A stretch of DNA of 47,090 nucleotides from Leptolyngbya sp. (GCA_003249105.1 QBLT01000009.1:1-47090), one strand, 5' to 3'. Counted from the first letter of the stretch, positions 31,467 through 41,150 are shown. The notes: generated by a model from the letters alone, not told the origin. Made by a program: numbers and translations.

Positions 31467-32210
31467 ATGTTCGAGAGCTTGCAGATTTATCTATACGAAA
31501 TTGCCCAGTGGGCTAATCAGCTAGTGGGTGAGCAGCTCACGCAGCTGTCTTGGGTAAGTCTTTCGGTGGTGGGGTTGGCGGGGCTTTTAACAAGTTTGTC
31601 TCCCTGTCTGCTGTCGATGCTGCCGATTATGGTGGGCTATATGGGCGGATATGAAGAAGATAATCGGGGTGGGGCGATCGCGCGATCGCTCTCCTTTGCC
31701 TTGGGCCTCGCCACCACCCTAGCGCTGTTGGGCCTGGTCGCCGGGTTGTTTGGCTACGTCTACGGTCAGGTGGCCTGGGGGCTACCGATTGTGGTGAGCC
31801 TGGTGGCGATTGTGATGGGACTAAACTTGTTAGGAGTCATTCCCTTAGCCCTGCCCGCTGGTGTTGGCCCCACCTTTGAAAATTTAAACTTACCGCCCTG
31901 GCTGCGGGCCTACGCGTTGGGCCTCACCTTTGGCATTGTGGCGTCGCCCTGTAGCACGCCAGTGCTGGCTACCCTTCTAGCCTGGATTTCGACTACAAAA
32001 GATCCGGTGCTGGGCGGTGCGCTGCTGCTAGCCTATGCCGTAGGCTATGTGACGCCGCTGGTGCTAGCTGGTACCTTTACCGCTTCTTTAAAGCGACTGC
32101 TGGATCTGCGTCAGTGGTCGAGCTGGGTGACGCCGACCAGCGGGGCGCTGCTGCTGGGGTTTGGGGTGTTTTCGCTGCTGTCTCGGCTGCTGCCGACTAG
32201 CCTGGTATAG
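31467..32210 (+). CDS. ccdA: Cytochrome c biogenesis membrane protein CcdA
   Basis: A 247-residue thiol-disulfide transporter with six membrane helices. It passes electrons across the thylakoid membrane to keep apocytochrome c cysteines reduced. Its two redox Cys are in LTSLSPCLLSMLP (helix 1) and GIVASPCSTPVLA (helix 4), each beside the diagnostic Pro. The start at 31467 (MFESLQIYL) is preferred to an in-frame TTG at 31425. It is followed after 39 bp by ccs1, its partner in system II cytochrome c maturation. Confidence 0.94.
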   Translation: MFESLQIYLYEIAQWANQLVGEQLTQLSWVSLSVVGLAGLLTSLSPCLLSMLPIMVGYMGGYEEDNRGGAIARSLSFALGLATTLALLGLVAGLFGYVYGQVAWGLPIVVSLVAIVMGLNLLGVIPLALPAGVGPTFENLNLPPWLRAYALGLTFGIVASPCSTPVLATLLAWISTTKDPVLGGALLLAYAVGYVTPLVLAGTFTASLKRLLDLRQWSSWVTPTSGALLLGFGVFSLLSRLLPTSLV

Positions 32211-32249
32211 GTTTTTGAAAAATTATGTCACCCGTTGCTGAGGGATACT

Positions 32250-33629
32250 ATGGCCCCGTCTGAAGCTCCCCAATCGACCCTTTGGGACGGGGTGCGCGAC
32301 TACTTTAGACAAGATCTGCTGCCGCTGCTGGCGGATCTGCGGCTGGCAATTGTGCTGCTGCTGGCGATCGCAGCCTTTAGCGTCAGCGGTACGGTGATTG
32401 AGCAAGGCCAGACTTTGGAGTTTTACCAGAGCAACTACCCTGCCGATCCGGCGCTATTTGGGTTTTTGAGTTGGAAGGTGATTCTCACCCTTGGGTTAGA
32501 CCACGTCTATCGCACCTGGTGGTTTTTGGCGCTGTTGATTGTATTTGGGGCCAGCCTGACCGCCTGCACCTTTACCCGCCAGTTTCCGGCGCTGGGGGCG
32601 GCCCAAAAGTGGAAGTACTATACCCAACCCCGCCAGTTTGAAAAGCTAGCGCTGAGCGCTGAGCTGGCTGAAACCGACCTTGCTTCCCTAGTGAATGGAT
32701 TGACCCAAAAGCGCTATCGGGTGTTTCAGGAGGGGAATCAGCTCTACGGGCGCAAGGGCATTGTGGGCCGCATTGGCCCTATTGTGGTGCACGCCAGCAT
32801 GCTGCTGATTTTGGCCGGGGCTATTTTAGGGGCGATGACCGGCTTTTTTGCCCAGGAGATTGTGCCCAGCGGCGAGACCTTTCAGATTCGCAACATTTTT
32901 GATGCTGGCCCCTGGGCCGAGGCCCAAGTTCCTAAGGACTGGTCGGTGCGGGTGAACCGCTTTTGGATTGACTACAGTCCTGAGGGCAACATCGACCAGT
33001 TTTATTCTGACCTATCGGTGCTAGATCGATCGGGAGCTGAAATCGATCGCAAGACCATCTTTGTCAACCAGCCCCTGCGCCATAAGGGCGTGACCCTATA
33101 TCAAGCTGACTGGGGTATTGCGGCGGTGCAGGTGAAGCTCAACAACAGCCCGGTACTGCAACTGCCGATGCAGCAGCTTGAAAACGACGGCCCGCGCTTT
33201 TGGGGTACCTGGCTACCGACGAAACCCGACATGAGCGAGGGCGTGACTCTGCTGGCCAGCGACCTGCAGGGTTCTGTGCTGATTTACGACAATGCCGGAC
33301 AGTTGATTTCTACAGTTCGCAAGGGCATGGCGGCGGAGGTGAATGGCGTTAGGCTGTCGCTGGTGGATGTCGTGGGCAGCACAGGGCTACAAATTAAAGC
33401 CGATCCGGGCATTCCTTTGGTTTATGGAGGGTTTGGCCTGCTCATGCTGGGGGTGGTTATGAGCTACGTGTCGCACTCACAGGTGTGGGCGCTGGCGCAG
33501 GAGGGCACGGTCTACGTGGGTGGCAGAACGAACCGTGCCCAGGTGGCCTTTGAGCGCGAACTCCTCGATCTGCTGGAATCTGTTGCCGATTCTAATCGGG
33601 CTAAATTACCTGAAGCTTCAATCAGCTGA
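32250..33629 (+). CDS. ccs1: System II cytochrome c biogenesis protein Ccs1 (ResB-like)
   Basis: A 459-residue membrane protein that, with CcsA (not in this window), carries haem across the membrane and attaches it to c-type apocytochromes such as cytochrome f and c6. It has membrane helices near residues 25-50, 87-107, 178-202 and 390-412, and a large lumenal domain between the last two. His in [11 protein letters not shown] is a likely haem ligand. The N-terminal [23 protein letters not shown] is family-typical. The ATG at 32250 has GAGG 6 nt upstream; a TTG at 32235 is in frame. Its 3' end overlaps a tiny frame on the opposite strand. Confidence 0.94.
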   Translation: MAPSEAPQSTLWDGVRDYFRQDLLPLLADLRLAIVLLLAIAAFSVSGTVIEQGQTLEFYQSNYPADPALFGFLSWKVILTLGLDHVYRTWWFLALLIVFGASLTACTFTRQFPALGAAQKWKYYTQPRQFEKLALSAELAETDLASLVNGLTQKRYRVFQEGNQLYGRKGIVGRIGPIVVHASMLLILAGAILGAMTGFFAQEIVPSGETFQIRNIFDAGPWAEAQVPKDWSVRVNRFWIDYSPEGNIDQFYSDLSVLDRSGAEIDRKTIFVNQPLRHKGVTLYQADWGIAAVQVKLNNSPVLQLPMQQLENDGPRFWGTWLPTKPDMSEGVTLLASDLQGSVLIYDNAGQLISTVRKGMAAEVNGVRLSLVDVVGSTGLQIKADPGIPLVYGGFGLLMLGVVMSYVSHSQVWALAQEGTVYVGGRTNRAQVAFERELLDLLESVADSNRAKLPEASIS

Positions 33630-33696
33630 TTTGGGTGAGATCGAGGTAGGCGGCAAGCATTTGGTCGTAGCTGAGGCTATTGCTGGCAGGCTTCAC
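33622..33696 (-). CDS. Tiny reading frame overlapping the ccs1 stop (24 residues), doubtful
   Basis: The start is GTG at 33696, overlapping the stop of the preceding small frame as GTGA. The protein reads [11 protein letters not shown] then [12 protein letters not shown] after the start residue, with plausible amino-acid use. It ends antisense within the last codons of ccs1 (stop 33622-33624). It may be a translationally coupled micro-protein or the frameshifted end of the previous frame. No family was recognised. Confidence 0.3.
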   Translation of the reverse strand: MKPASNSLSYDQMLAAYLDLTQIS

Positions 33697-33824
33697 TTGC
33701 TGTGCTCGGTGATGGAGACCTGCTCGAAGACCTGTGACGCCTGGGCACGGGTGCGCGCGGTTTGGAAATTGACCTTAGCGTGGAACCAGTATTCGGGCGA
33801 TCGCAGTAGTGCCACTGCCAGCAT
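33693..33824 (-). CDS. Small reading frame downstream of amiC (43 residues), unknown
   Basis: The ATG at 33824 lies 14 bp after the amidase stop, on the same strand. The product starts MLAVALLRSPEYWFHAKVN and ends [13 protein letters not shown]. It looks protein-like, with aromatic residues, a charged amphipathic middle and no low-complexity. GAGTGAG stands just before the ATG. The following frame (33696-33622) continues protein-like sequence in another register, so the two may be halves of one about 66-residue protein broken by a frameshift. I do not recognise it. Confidence 0.4.
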   Translation of the reverse strand: MLAVALLRSPEYWFHAKVNFQTARTRAQASQVFEQVSITEHSK

Positions 33825-33838
33825 TACTCACTCTAGGT

Positions 33839-35422
33839 CTAAGGTTGGCTACCTAAATAGTTGAGAATTCCCTGGGCAATGGATTGCCCCATCTGCGCCT
33901 GCCAGCGCGGATCACGGAGCTTAGGGGCATCGATAGCACCTGTGACAAAGCCAATTTCGATCAGGGCGGCGGGCATCGCGGTGCGGCGCAGCACCAAAAA
34001 ACGAGCCTGACGCACGCCGCGATCGTTCATTGCCATGGTGCCCAGCACCTGGCGCTGAAGGGCGGCTGCCAGCACCTGCCCAGCATCGGAATAGTAGTAG
34101 GTCTCTAACCCGTTGACCTCGGGGCGCTGCATGTTCACGGCGTTGGCGTGGATGCTGACAAACACCGTGGCCCGAGCCGCTGTGGCCATATCGGCCCTGG
34201 GCTGCAAATCGACAGTTTGGTCGCTCTGGCGGGTCATCTGCACCGCAATACCCTGCGCCTGTAAGGCTGCTGCCGTGTGCTGGGCCACCGCCAGCACCAC
34301 CCCTTTTTCTTGCAGCCCGCCAATGCCCACGGCCCCAGGGTCAACGCCGCCGTGGCCCGGGTCGAGCATGACCAGCACCTGACCTCGAGCGGCAGGACTG
34401 GGGGTAGGTGTTGAAGCGACGACTGGGGCTGGAACCGCCGCTGCGGGCGGGCGCGATTGCGACGGCGGTGACGTGGCCACCGGGTTCAGCACTGGCAGCA
34501 CAACTGTAGTCGGTGGAGCGGCAATTTGGTTGGGGGCAACGCCGATGGGGGTAACCCAAATGCCGCCGCTGGCGAGGGGCGTGATTTGCCAGTCGGGGCT
34601 AAACCCGTCGAGGGTCAGGGTCATGCGAATGGCGGGCGGGGCGGTGGCAAACTGATTGATGCTCCAGCGGTGGATGCCGTAGCGCCCCTGGGGCAGCGCC
34701 TCGGGGGTAAGGCCAGGGGCAATGGCCGCGTCTAGCAGGTCAATGACGATCTGCCGCGCCTGACTGGCATCGCGGGTGCGGTACACATGCACCTGAGGGG
34801 CGGCCCCAGCGGTGGGAATGAAGAAGCCCTCGGCGGTAGTCTGAACGCCGCGCAGTACGGTGGCCGTTGCCCTGACAGCGACGGTGCTGACCTGGTTGCG
34901 GCTGATCAGCGGCGGCAGCGGCTCGGCCCCCACCACCGCCAGTGGTCGCGGTCGGGCTGCTTTAGAAAAATCTGGCATGGCCAAGCCGTCATCGGGGGCT
35001 GTTGGGGTTGAACCCGGTAGCTGCACTACCCACTGCTGACTGGTCAAGCCCCACACCTTCACCTGTCTGGGGTCGAGGCTGTAGCCAGGATTGATCTCTA
35101 GCACCATGCGGGTGGTTTGGGCGTCGGCCTGGGTGACCCTGACTGCTGCCACTGCCCCGCCCACAAACCGATCGCCCAGGGCTGATTCCGTCAAAATGCC
35201 CGGTAGATCGATGACCAACCGCTGCGGATCGCTGAGCCAGCTGACCTGAGGCTCTACTCCGCTTTCAGTGGAAAACACCAAACGATTTTGGCCGGTGTCA
35301 AATTCCCAGGCTTGAAGCCGTGCGCCGGCTTTGGCCGGTAGGCTGCCAAACAGGCATACCCCAGCCACCCCAACTACTCCAGTAAAAAGCTGCCTTAGCC
35401 GCAAGCGGGCCGATCTCCCCAC
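33839..35422 (-). CDS. amiC: N-acetylmuramoyl-L-alanine amidase with AMIN domains (AmiC-like)
   Basis: A 527-residue exported amidase that cleaves the bond between muramic acid and the peptide of peptidoglycan during cell separation. It has a signal peptide (about 1-33, basic start, hydrophobic core, cleavage near AKA), an AMIN domain (about 37-134) and a second AMIN-like unit (about 198-292) for envelope targeting. A Pro/Ala-rich linker (300-345) precedes an Amidase_3 domain (349-524). Zn ligands and catalytic residues are visible: His357 (DPGHGG), Glu372 (QEKG), His425 (SIHANA) and Glu489 (LIEIGF). The start is a GTG; no ATG is available before the signal peptide. In filamentous cyanobacteria such enzymes also shape septal nanopores. 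Confidence 0.93.
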   Translation of the reverse strand: MGRSARLRLRQLFTGVVGVAGVCLFGSLPAKAGARLQAWEFDTGQNRLVFSTESGVEPQVSWLSDPQRLVIDLPGILTESALGDRFVGGAVAAVRVTQADAQTTRMVLEINPGYSLDPRQVKVWGLTSQQWVVQLPGSTPTAPDDGLAMPDFSKAARPRPLAVVGAEPLPPLISRNQVSTVAVRATATVLRGVQTTAEGFFIPTAGAAPQVHVYRTRDASQARQIVIDLLDAAIAPGLTPEALPQGRYGIHRWSINQFATAPPAIRMTLTLDGFSPDWQITPLASGGIWVTPIGVAPNQIAAPPTTVVLPVLNPVATSPPSQSRPPAAAVPAPVVASTPTPSPAARGQVLVMLDPGHGGVDPGAVGIGGLQEKGVVLAVAQHTAAALQAQGIAVQMTRQSDQTVDLQPRADMATAARATVFVSIHANAVNMQRPEVNGLETYYYSDAGQVLAAALQRQVLGTMAMNDRGVRQARFLVLRRTAMPAALIEIGFVTGAIDAPKLRDPRWQAQMGQSIAQGILNYLGSQP

Positions 35423-35707
35423 ACACCACAGAATTTAGCCGGGTTTCTGGGCGATCGCAAACCGCAAGCCGAGCCGTATACCCTAGCCCGCGAGCCGCGA
35501 CCGTTCAGAAGAAAAGGCTGAATCGGCTTAGATATTAGCTCACTTTTAATGAAGCAATAGCCCAATTGTTTAGCTGGGGTAAAACTTTGGCACAGCGTGG
35601 CGACGAGGCCCCACAGCCACCGACTCAGTTTGTACTATGGCCCCAGGCACGGGCAGGATGTAACGAGCCGTTGCCTCTAGGTCAATTGCCCAGGAGAGTT
35701 GCTGAAA

Positions 35708-38116
35708 ATGTTGTTTGCTACCGTACGCCGCTGGCCCCGCCGCGCTGCGTTTTTGCTTGGACTGCTGACCTTTTTGATGGCCTGCACCGCCGGTACTATT
35801 CGGTTGTCTAACGCCGATTCAGCCCAGCCCGCTGCAGCCGTAGCCGCAGTTAGCCCTGAGGTCATCGTAGTCTCCCTGCGCCAGGGGGCCATAGCCCACG
35901 CTCGCCAGGAGCCCTATCGCCCTCAGCCCCAGGACAAGTTAGAAACCTCGGGCAACGACACTTGGGTACTGCGGCAGGGGCGGGCGCTGGGTACCCTGGT
36001 GAGCCCCGATCAATCGGTGCTCTACGGCTTCGACAGCTACAGTGAGGAGCCGTTTAATGCCGATCGCGCCAGCCAGCCACGCGGCTATCGCATTCAGTCT
36101 CAGGATGACCCCAGCTACCGGCGGCCCGTAGCGCCAACGGAGGTGTATCGCAAAAGCAAACCTGTAGACACGGCCCAGGTAAGCCGAGACGATCGCCGCT
36201 GGGCGATGGAGCATCGGTTTTACCTGAGGTTGCCCACGCCCCTGACCCTAGGACAAACCTACCAGGTTCAGCTCTCAGGGCAAGATCTATCACCCCTGAC
36301 TCTGACCTACCAGCCCGATCGCCAGATCAGTGAAGCGGTGCATGTGTCAGCCCTGGGCTTTCGCCCCGATGACTCGCTCAAAGTCGGGTTTTTGTCCACC
36401 TGGATGGGCACGGGCGGCGGACTGAGCTATCCGGAGGGGCTATCGTTTCAGGTGGTTGACGATGCGACCGACCAGGTGGTGTTGCAGGGACAGGCTAGCC
36501 GTCGCTATCGGGATGGAACGGCGGAGGATGGCCGCGATCGCACCTACACCCTCACCGACGTTGACCAGCTCGACTTTAGCGCGCTCAATCAGCCTGGTCA
36601 GTACCGCCTCTGTGTAGACACCGTGGGCTGCTCCAACTCCTTTGCGGTGGCTGAGAATGCTTGGCAACAGGCTTTTTATGTAGCCGCCCGTGGGTTCTAT
36701 CACCAGCGCAGCGGCATTGCCCTAGAGCAGCCCTACACCGACGTTGTGCGCCCCCGTCCCTTCCACCCTGACGATGGGGTTAAGGTCTACCAATCCACCA
36801 CGGGGCTGATGGATACGGGCAACGGCCTCAATGCCCAGGGCACTGACGAGGGCAACTTTGCCAATCTGGTCAAGGGCAAGACCGATGAACTGGTGCCCAA
36901 CGCCTGGGGCGGCTACTTTGATGCGGGCGACTGGGATCGCCGCATTCAGCACCTAGATGTGGCCCGCTGGCTGCTCGAACTGCTCGAGCTTTTCCCTGAC
37001 CCCCTAGGCGAGCTGGCGCTCAACATTCCAGAATCGGCTAACGATCGCCCCGATCTGCTCGATGAGGCGCTGTGGGGCGTTGACTTCTTTCGCCGTCTAC
37101 AAACCTCCGAGGGGGGCATTCGTGGCGGCATTGAGTCGGCAGAGCACCCCAAACGGGGCGAAACCAGCTGGCAAGAGACGCTGCCGGTAATGGTCTACGC
37201 CCCCGACCCCTGGAGCAGCTACGTCTACGCTGGGGTGGCGGCTCGCACGGCCCGCCTGTTGGCAACCTACGCCCCCGAGCAGGCCGGGGGCTACCGCGAC
37301 AGCGCCCTCGCGGCCATGGCCTGGGCTGAGGCCCAGCATCAAGTCGGCATTCAGGGGCAGGAATGGGCGCGCCATCGCATTGAGGCCGATCGCGCCCTGG
37401 CGGCCCTGGAGCTTTACGATCTGACGGGCGATCGCCTGTGGCACGATCGCTTTGTGGCCGCGCGATCGGCTATTCCTGCCGAGGCCCGCAGCGACTATCG
37501 CATTGCCGCCCCCCAGCGCGAAATCAATTTTCTCTACAGCCGTCTCCCCGCCGACCAGGTCGACGAAGAACTCCAAGCTGAGCTGCGAGCCACGCTTTTG
37601 GCCGAGGCTGACGCCGCCGTAGAAACCGGTCAAACCACGGCCTTTGGCTGGACTAAGGTGCATCCGTCAACCCCCGTCGGCTGGGGCGATGGGCTGGGGG
37701 CTCCCAAGGCGCGGATTTTGCTGCGGGCCCATGCGCTCACCGGTGGCGATCGCTATCTCAACGCCGCTCTGCTAGCCTGCCAGTTTTCCGCCGGGGCCAA
37801 CCCCGACAACATGACCTACACCACTGGCCTGGGCCACAAGTCGCCCCAAAATCCTCTCATAGTCGATCAGCGCATTACCGGCGACCTGCTGCCGGGCATC
37901 ACCCTCTACGGCCCCATCGACACCGAGTTCTACGGCTCTGAATGGTTTTTTGATGAACTCGAATCGGTGGCCGTTCCCCCGGCTCGGCAGTGGCCTTCGG
38001 TCGAGACCTACTTCGACATCTACTACGTGCCCAACCTCAATGAGTTCACGGTGATGCAGAGCATGGGTGATGCGGCCTACGCCTGGGGCTACCTGGCGGG
38101 GCGCTCAACCCCATAG
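35708..38116 (+). CDS. Glycoside hydrolase family 9 protein (endoglucanase-type), probable lipoprotein
   Basis: An 802-residue secreted enzyme. The N-terminus is basic, then hydrophobic, and ends LLTFLMAC, a lipobox with Cys26, so a membrane-anchored lipoprotein is likely. An Ig-like CelD_N module (about 205-315: SEAVHVSALGFRP, NQPGQYRLCVD) precedes the (alpha/alpha)6 GH9 barrel (about 317-798). Asp405 and Asp408 (YFDAGDWD) are the expected base/nucleophile pair, and Glu779 (NLNEFTVMQ) the acid. The GANPDNMTYTTGLG segment corresponds to the family GxNP motif. Substrate is probably a beta-1,4-glucan or related exopolysaccharide. I chose the ATG at 35708 with AGGAGAG 9 nt ahead; a TTG at 35699 abuts that site. 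Confidence 0.9.
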   Translation: MLFATVRRWPRRAAFLLGLLTFLMACTAGTIRLSNADSAQPAAAVAAVSPEVIVVSLRQGAIAHARQEPYRPQPQDKLETSGNDTWVLRQGRALGTLVSPDQSVLYGFDSYSEEPFNADRASQPRGYRIQSQDDPSYRRPVAPTEVYRKSKPVDTAQVSRDDRRWAMEHRFYLRLPTPLTLGQTYQVQLSGQDLSPLTLTYQPDRQISEAVHVSALGFRPDDSLKVGFLSTWMGTGGGLSYPEGLSFQVVDDATDQVVLQGQASRRYRDGTAEDGRDRTYTLTDVDQLDFSALNQPGQYRLCVDTVGCSNSFAVAENAWQQAFYVAARGFYHQRSGIALEQPYTDVVRPRPFHPDDGVKVYQSTTGLMDTGNGLNAQGTDEGNFANLVKGKTDELVPNAWGGYFDAGDWDRRIQHLDVARWLLELLELFPDPLGELALNIPESANDRPDLLDEALWGVDFFRRLQTSEGGIRGGIESAEHPKRGETSWQETLPVMVYAPDPWSSYVYAGVAARTARLLATYAPEQAGGYRDSALAAMAWAEAQHQVGIQGQEWARHRIEADRALAALELYDLTGDRLWHDRFVAARSAIPAEARSDYRIAAPQREINFLYSRLPADQVDEELQAELRATLLAEADAAVETGQTTAFGWTKVHPSTPVGWGDGLGAPKARILLRAHALTGGDRYLNAALLACQFSAGANPDNMTYTTGLGHKSPQNPLIVDQRITGDLLPGITLYGPIDTEFYGSEWFFDELESVAVPPARQWPSVETYFDIYYVPNLNEFTVMQSMGDAAYAWGYLAGRSTP

Positions 38117-38121
38117 GCGTC

Positions 38122-38184
38122 AAAAAAACCGGGTTTCTGTAAGCTAACTCCAAAGCTTGGATGCTGCACAGAAACCCGGTTTTT
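38122..38184. terminator. Bidirectional terminator between the GH9 gene and folE
   Basis: A perfect 17-bp stem (38124-38140 with 38168-38184) has a 27-nt loop. It carries a T-run on the plus side (38180-38184) and seven Ts on the minus side (complement of 38122-38128), serving both converging genes. The arm CCGGGTTTCTG also occurs at 35438-35448 upstream of amiC, and I recall ACCGGGTTTCT-type inverted repeats as common in cyanobacterial genomes. Confidence 0.85.
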
Positions 38185-38229
38185 AGGGACTATCGCCTCG
38201 GCTCGATCCGTGGGCCAGGAGCCTTCAGC

Positions 38230-38937
38230 CTAGAAAAACGAGGGCTGGTGGCGAATCAGGCTGAGGAACTCCTCGCGCGTCTTAGAATCCTCCTGAAATA
38301 CCCCCAGCATGGCGCTGGTCACCGTCCAAGAGCCGGGCTTTTGCACGCCGCGCATCACCATGCACATGTGGCTAGCTTCCACCACCACGGCCACGCCCTT
38401 GGGGTCAAGAATTTCCTGTACCGCTTCGGCAATCTGGCGGTTGAGCCGCTCTTGCACTTGGAGACGGCGAGAATACATCTCCACGATGCGGGCCAGCTTG
38501 CTCAGCCCCACCACCCGCTGGTTGGGAATATAGGCTACATGGGCACGACCCATAAACGGCAGCATGTGGTGCTCACACAGGCTGAACAGGTTGATGTCGC
38601 GCACTAGCACCATTTCGTTGTGGCCTTCGTCAAAGATGGCACCGTTGACTAGTTCCTCTAGCGACTGCTGGTAGCCACTGGTGAGAAAGCGCATGGCCTC
38701 GGCGACGCGCTTAGGAGTTTTGAGCAGCCCCTCCCGCTCAGGGTCTTCACCCACCGACAGCAGCATGGTACGTACTGCGTCGCTCATGTCTTCTTGGCTG
38801 GTCTCGGGGATGGGATACTGATCGGCTTCCTCTCGGTAGCTGTGGGTGCGATCGGGCCGAATTTCGGGGGCTTTGCCCTTGAGGCCAGCACCATTGGTAG
38901 TTTTGTCGTTAAGGCTGTTTGAGGATGCGATAGTCAT
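38230..38937 (-). CDS. folE: GTP cyclohydrolase I
   Basis: FolE converts GTP to dihydroneopterin triphosphate, the first step to folate and, in cyanobacteria, pterin glucosides. The 235-residue protein has an about 50-residue variable N-terminus, then the T-fold enzyme domain. Zn ligands appear as Cys121 and His124 ([10 protein letters not shown]) and Cys192 (SHMCMVMRG). [12 protein letters not shown] and [10 protein letters not shown] are family signatures. I start at the ATG at 38937; a GTG at 38952 is in frame but without support. No ribosome site is obvious. It lies 83 bp after the SDR gene start side and may share its transcript or not: the SDR gene is upstream on the same strand. Confidence 0.96.
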   Translation of the reverse strand: MTIASSNSLNDKTTNGAGLKGKAPEIRPDRTHSYREEADQYPIPETSQEDMSDAVRTMLLSVGEDPEREGLLKTPKRVAEAMRFLTSGYQQSLEELVNGAIFDEGHNEMVLVRDINLFSLCEHHMLPFMGRAHVAYIPNQRVVGLSKLARIVEMYSRRLQVQERLNRQIAEAVQEILDPKGVAVVVEASHMCMVMRGVQKPGSWTVTSAMLGVFQEDSKTREEFLSLIRHQPSFF

Positions 38938-39020
38938 AGGGTTTCTAAACACTCCAGAGGTTCAACAGAAATGAGGCCACTCGCTGAGTTGGCCAGGGCG
39001 CGATCGGCAAGAAAACTGGT

Positions 39021-39758
39021 TTACAGGGCACCGCCTGCGGGCATGAGGGTGAGGTCTTCGATCACCGCCTCAGGGGGTAAGAGAATGGTGTGCAAAACGG
39101 TCTGAGCCACAATCTCTGGCGTGAGCATGGACGACCGATCAAAATCGGCCTGCACCGTGTCGGTATCCCAAATCGGGGTGTTGACCGCCCCCGGCGACAC
39201 CGTCACCACCCGAATACCGTGGGGGCGCTCTTCGGCGGCCAATACCCGAGACAGGGCCACAATAGCGGCTTTGCTCACGGTGTAGGCTCCCCAATCGGGA
39301 AAAGCCGACCGGGCCGCAATGGAGGCGATGTTGACGATGGTGCCGCCACCGCCCTGCCGCAGCACCGGTAGCACCGCCTGAATGCATTGAAAAACGCTGG
39401 TAACGTTTAAATCCATCACCTGCTGCCAGTCGGCTAGGGGCATGGTGGCCAGCGGCCCGGTATAGCCCATGCCAGCGTTGTTGACCACGACGCTGAGAGG
39501 GCCAAAGTCGGCCAGCACCGCCGCTAGCCGGGGCTGCAAGCCCTCTATCTGGGCCAGGTCAACGGCATAGGCTTTGGCTAAGACGCCGTGGGCGCTCAAC
39601 TCCTCCTGCACTGGCTGCAAGGTCTCTAGGGAACGACCCAGCAGAGCAACGTCATACCCAGCCAAGGCCAGGGCTTGGGCGATCGCCTTGCCGATGCCAC
39701 GACTCGCCCCCGTTACCAGGGCGCGGCGCGGCAGCTCAGAAGATACAGAATTCTGCAA
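39021..39758 (-). CDS. SDR-family oxidoreductase
   Basis: A 245-residue short-chain dehydrogenase. It has a TGASRGIG cofactor motif (16-23), NNAG (93-96), catalytic Ser146, Tyr159 and Lys163 (YTVSKAA), and a post-catalytic VSPGAVNTPIWD. An Arg in SRG and another near LLGRSLE suggest NADP(H). It resembles the FabG/YdfG-like group of 3-ketoacyl or serine-type reductases; the true substrate is unknown. It is upstream of folE, so it might act in pterin metabolism, but that is only a guess from position. A HLR1-like site lies about 110 bp ahead of its start. Confidence 0.85.
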   Translation of the reverse strand: MQNSVSSELPRRALVTGASRGIGKAIAQALALAGYDVALLGRSLETLQPVQEELSAHGVLAKAYAVDLAQIEGLQPRLAAVLADFGPLSVVVNNAGMGYTGPLATMPLADWQQVMDLNVTSVFQCIQAVLPVLRQGGGGTIVNIASIAARSAFPDWGAYTVSKAAIVALSRVLAAEERPHGIRVVTVSPGAVNTPIWDTDTVQADFDRSSMLTPEIVAQTVLHTILLPPEAVIEDLTLMPAGGAL

Positions 39759-40062
39759 TGGTAGTTACCAATCAACAAAGAACTCAGGACAGCTAATACC
39801 CCAGGATCGCTAGAGAACCAGGGTAGACTGCCCCCAGGGAACAGCCCGTGGGCTAGGCACTTTTCCTATGTTAACAAATGTAAACAGTTTATGAGCGCCG
39901 GTATCGTGGGTAAGCGGCGCAGTCTTTGCTGACTCTAGCGCTGACCGTGACCGAGCCTATGAACCGAGCATTAACTCCTTCCTGGGAAAACAGGGCTTGG
40001 AACCTAGAGCACCGATTTGGTGAAGCAGAACGAGCCACCGTTGGTTGCCCAGCCAAAGCGCC
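39759..40062 (-). promoter_or_regulatory. Gap between accA and the SDR gene with a HLR1-like site
   Basis: No gene is seen in 304 bp. On the minus strand 39867-39884 reads TTTACATTTGTTAACATA, which fits the RpaB target HLR1 (two TTTACAWW-type half-sites 2 bp apart) with one mismatch. It would lie upstream of the SDR gene. Confidence 0.4.
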
Positions 40063-41043
40063 CTAGGCGGCCTCGGCAAACACCCCAATCTGGCGATACT
40101 TCTGATAGCGCAACTGCTGGAGGGTGGCAGGGGCGAGCTGAGACAGCTCAGTGATTTGCTCCACCAGCGCCTGCTTGAGAATCTCAGCCGCCTGAATGGG
40201 GTTGGCATGGGCACCCCCCACGGGCTCGGGCAGCAGCTCGTCTAGTATGCCCAGCTGCTTGAGATCCCAGGAGGTGATTTTGAGGGCTTCGGCGGCCTCA
40301 CCGGAGCGAGCCGCGTCTTTCCACAGAATGGCGGCGCAGGCTTCGGGGCTGGCTACGGTGTAGACCGAGTGCTCAAACATCATCAGGCGATCGCCCACGC
40401 CAATTCCCAGGGCACCGCCCGATCCGCCTTCGCCAATGATTGTGCAGACAATCGGCACCGTGAGGCCAAACATTTCTCGCAGGTTGTAGGCGATCGCCTC
40501 GCCCTGCCCCATCTCCTCGGCCTCGTAGCCGGGGTAGGCACCAGGGGTATCAATAAAGGTAATGATCGGCATCGAAAAGCGATCGGCGTGGCGCATCAGC
40601 CGCATGGCCTTGCGGTAGCCGCCGGGAGAGGCCATGCCAAAGTTGCGCACCACATTGTCTTTGGTGTCGCGCCCCTTCTGGTGGCCCAAGATCACTACGG
40701 GGCGACCGTCGAGCCGGGCCACACCGCCGACCAGGGCCGGATCGTCTTTGCCCGAGCCGCGATCGCCGTGCAGTTCTAGCCAGTCGTCAGTAATTGCCTG
40801 GATGTAATCGAGGGTGCTGGGGCGGCGGGGATGGCGGGCCACCTGTAGGCGCTGGGCCGGGGTTAGGTTAGAAAAAATTTCCTGGCGCAGGTGGGTGGCG
40901 CGGGCCTCCAGCTGACGCAGCTGGGCCGACACATCCACATCGTTTTCTTCGGCCAGTTCTCGAATCTGGGTGATGCGGGCCTCTAGTTCGACCAGGGGCT
41001 TCTCAAAGGACAACAAAATCGACTTGCGCTCAGGTGGGGCCAT
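40063..41043 (-). CDS. accA: Acetyl-CoA carboxylase carboxyltransferase alpha subunit
   Basis: With AccD this 326-residue subunit moves carboxyl from biotin to acetyl-CoA, making malonyl-CoA, the first committed step of fatty-acid synthesis and the extender used by polyketide synthases. Family motifs are clear: [61 protein letters not shown] and a second oxyanion loop ([18 protein letters not shown]). It starts [17 protein letters not shown], in line with cyanobacterial homologues. It stands alone, 211 bp ahead of the SDR-side gap and downstream of the DUF6208-like gene on the same strand. Confidence 0.98.
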   Translation of the reverse strand: MAPPERKSILLSFEKPLVELEARITQIRELAEENDVDVSAQLRQLEARATHLRQEIFSNLTPAQRLQVARHPRRPSTLDYIQAITDDWLELHGDRGSGKDDPALVGGVARLDGRPVVILGHQKGRDTKDNVVRNFGMASPGGYRKAMRLMRHADRFSMPIITFIDTPGAYPGYEAEEMGQGEAIAYNLREMFGLTVPIVCTIIGEGGSGGALGIGVGDRLMMFEHSVYTVASPEACAAILWKDAARSGEAAEALKITSWDLKQLGILDELLPEPVGGAHANPIQAAEILKQALVEQITELSQLAPATLQQLRYQKYRQIGVFAEAA

Positions 41044-41150
41044 AGCCAGGGGAGAAACAAACTATTTAAACAGGCCAAATTGGGCTAGGAACGCCCTGGT
41101 CACCCAGAAAATTCTTGCCCATCTGCCATCTAGGATACCAAGCCAGAGCC

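Noticed and set aside
33520..33864. Plus-strand frame of 114 codons at the end of ccs1
   Set aside because: It overlaps ccs1 and the amiC end; the minus-strand small frames in the same stretch look more protein-like.
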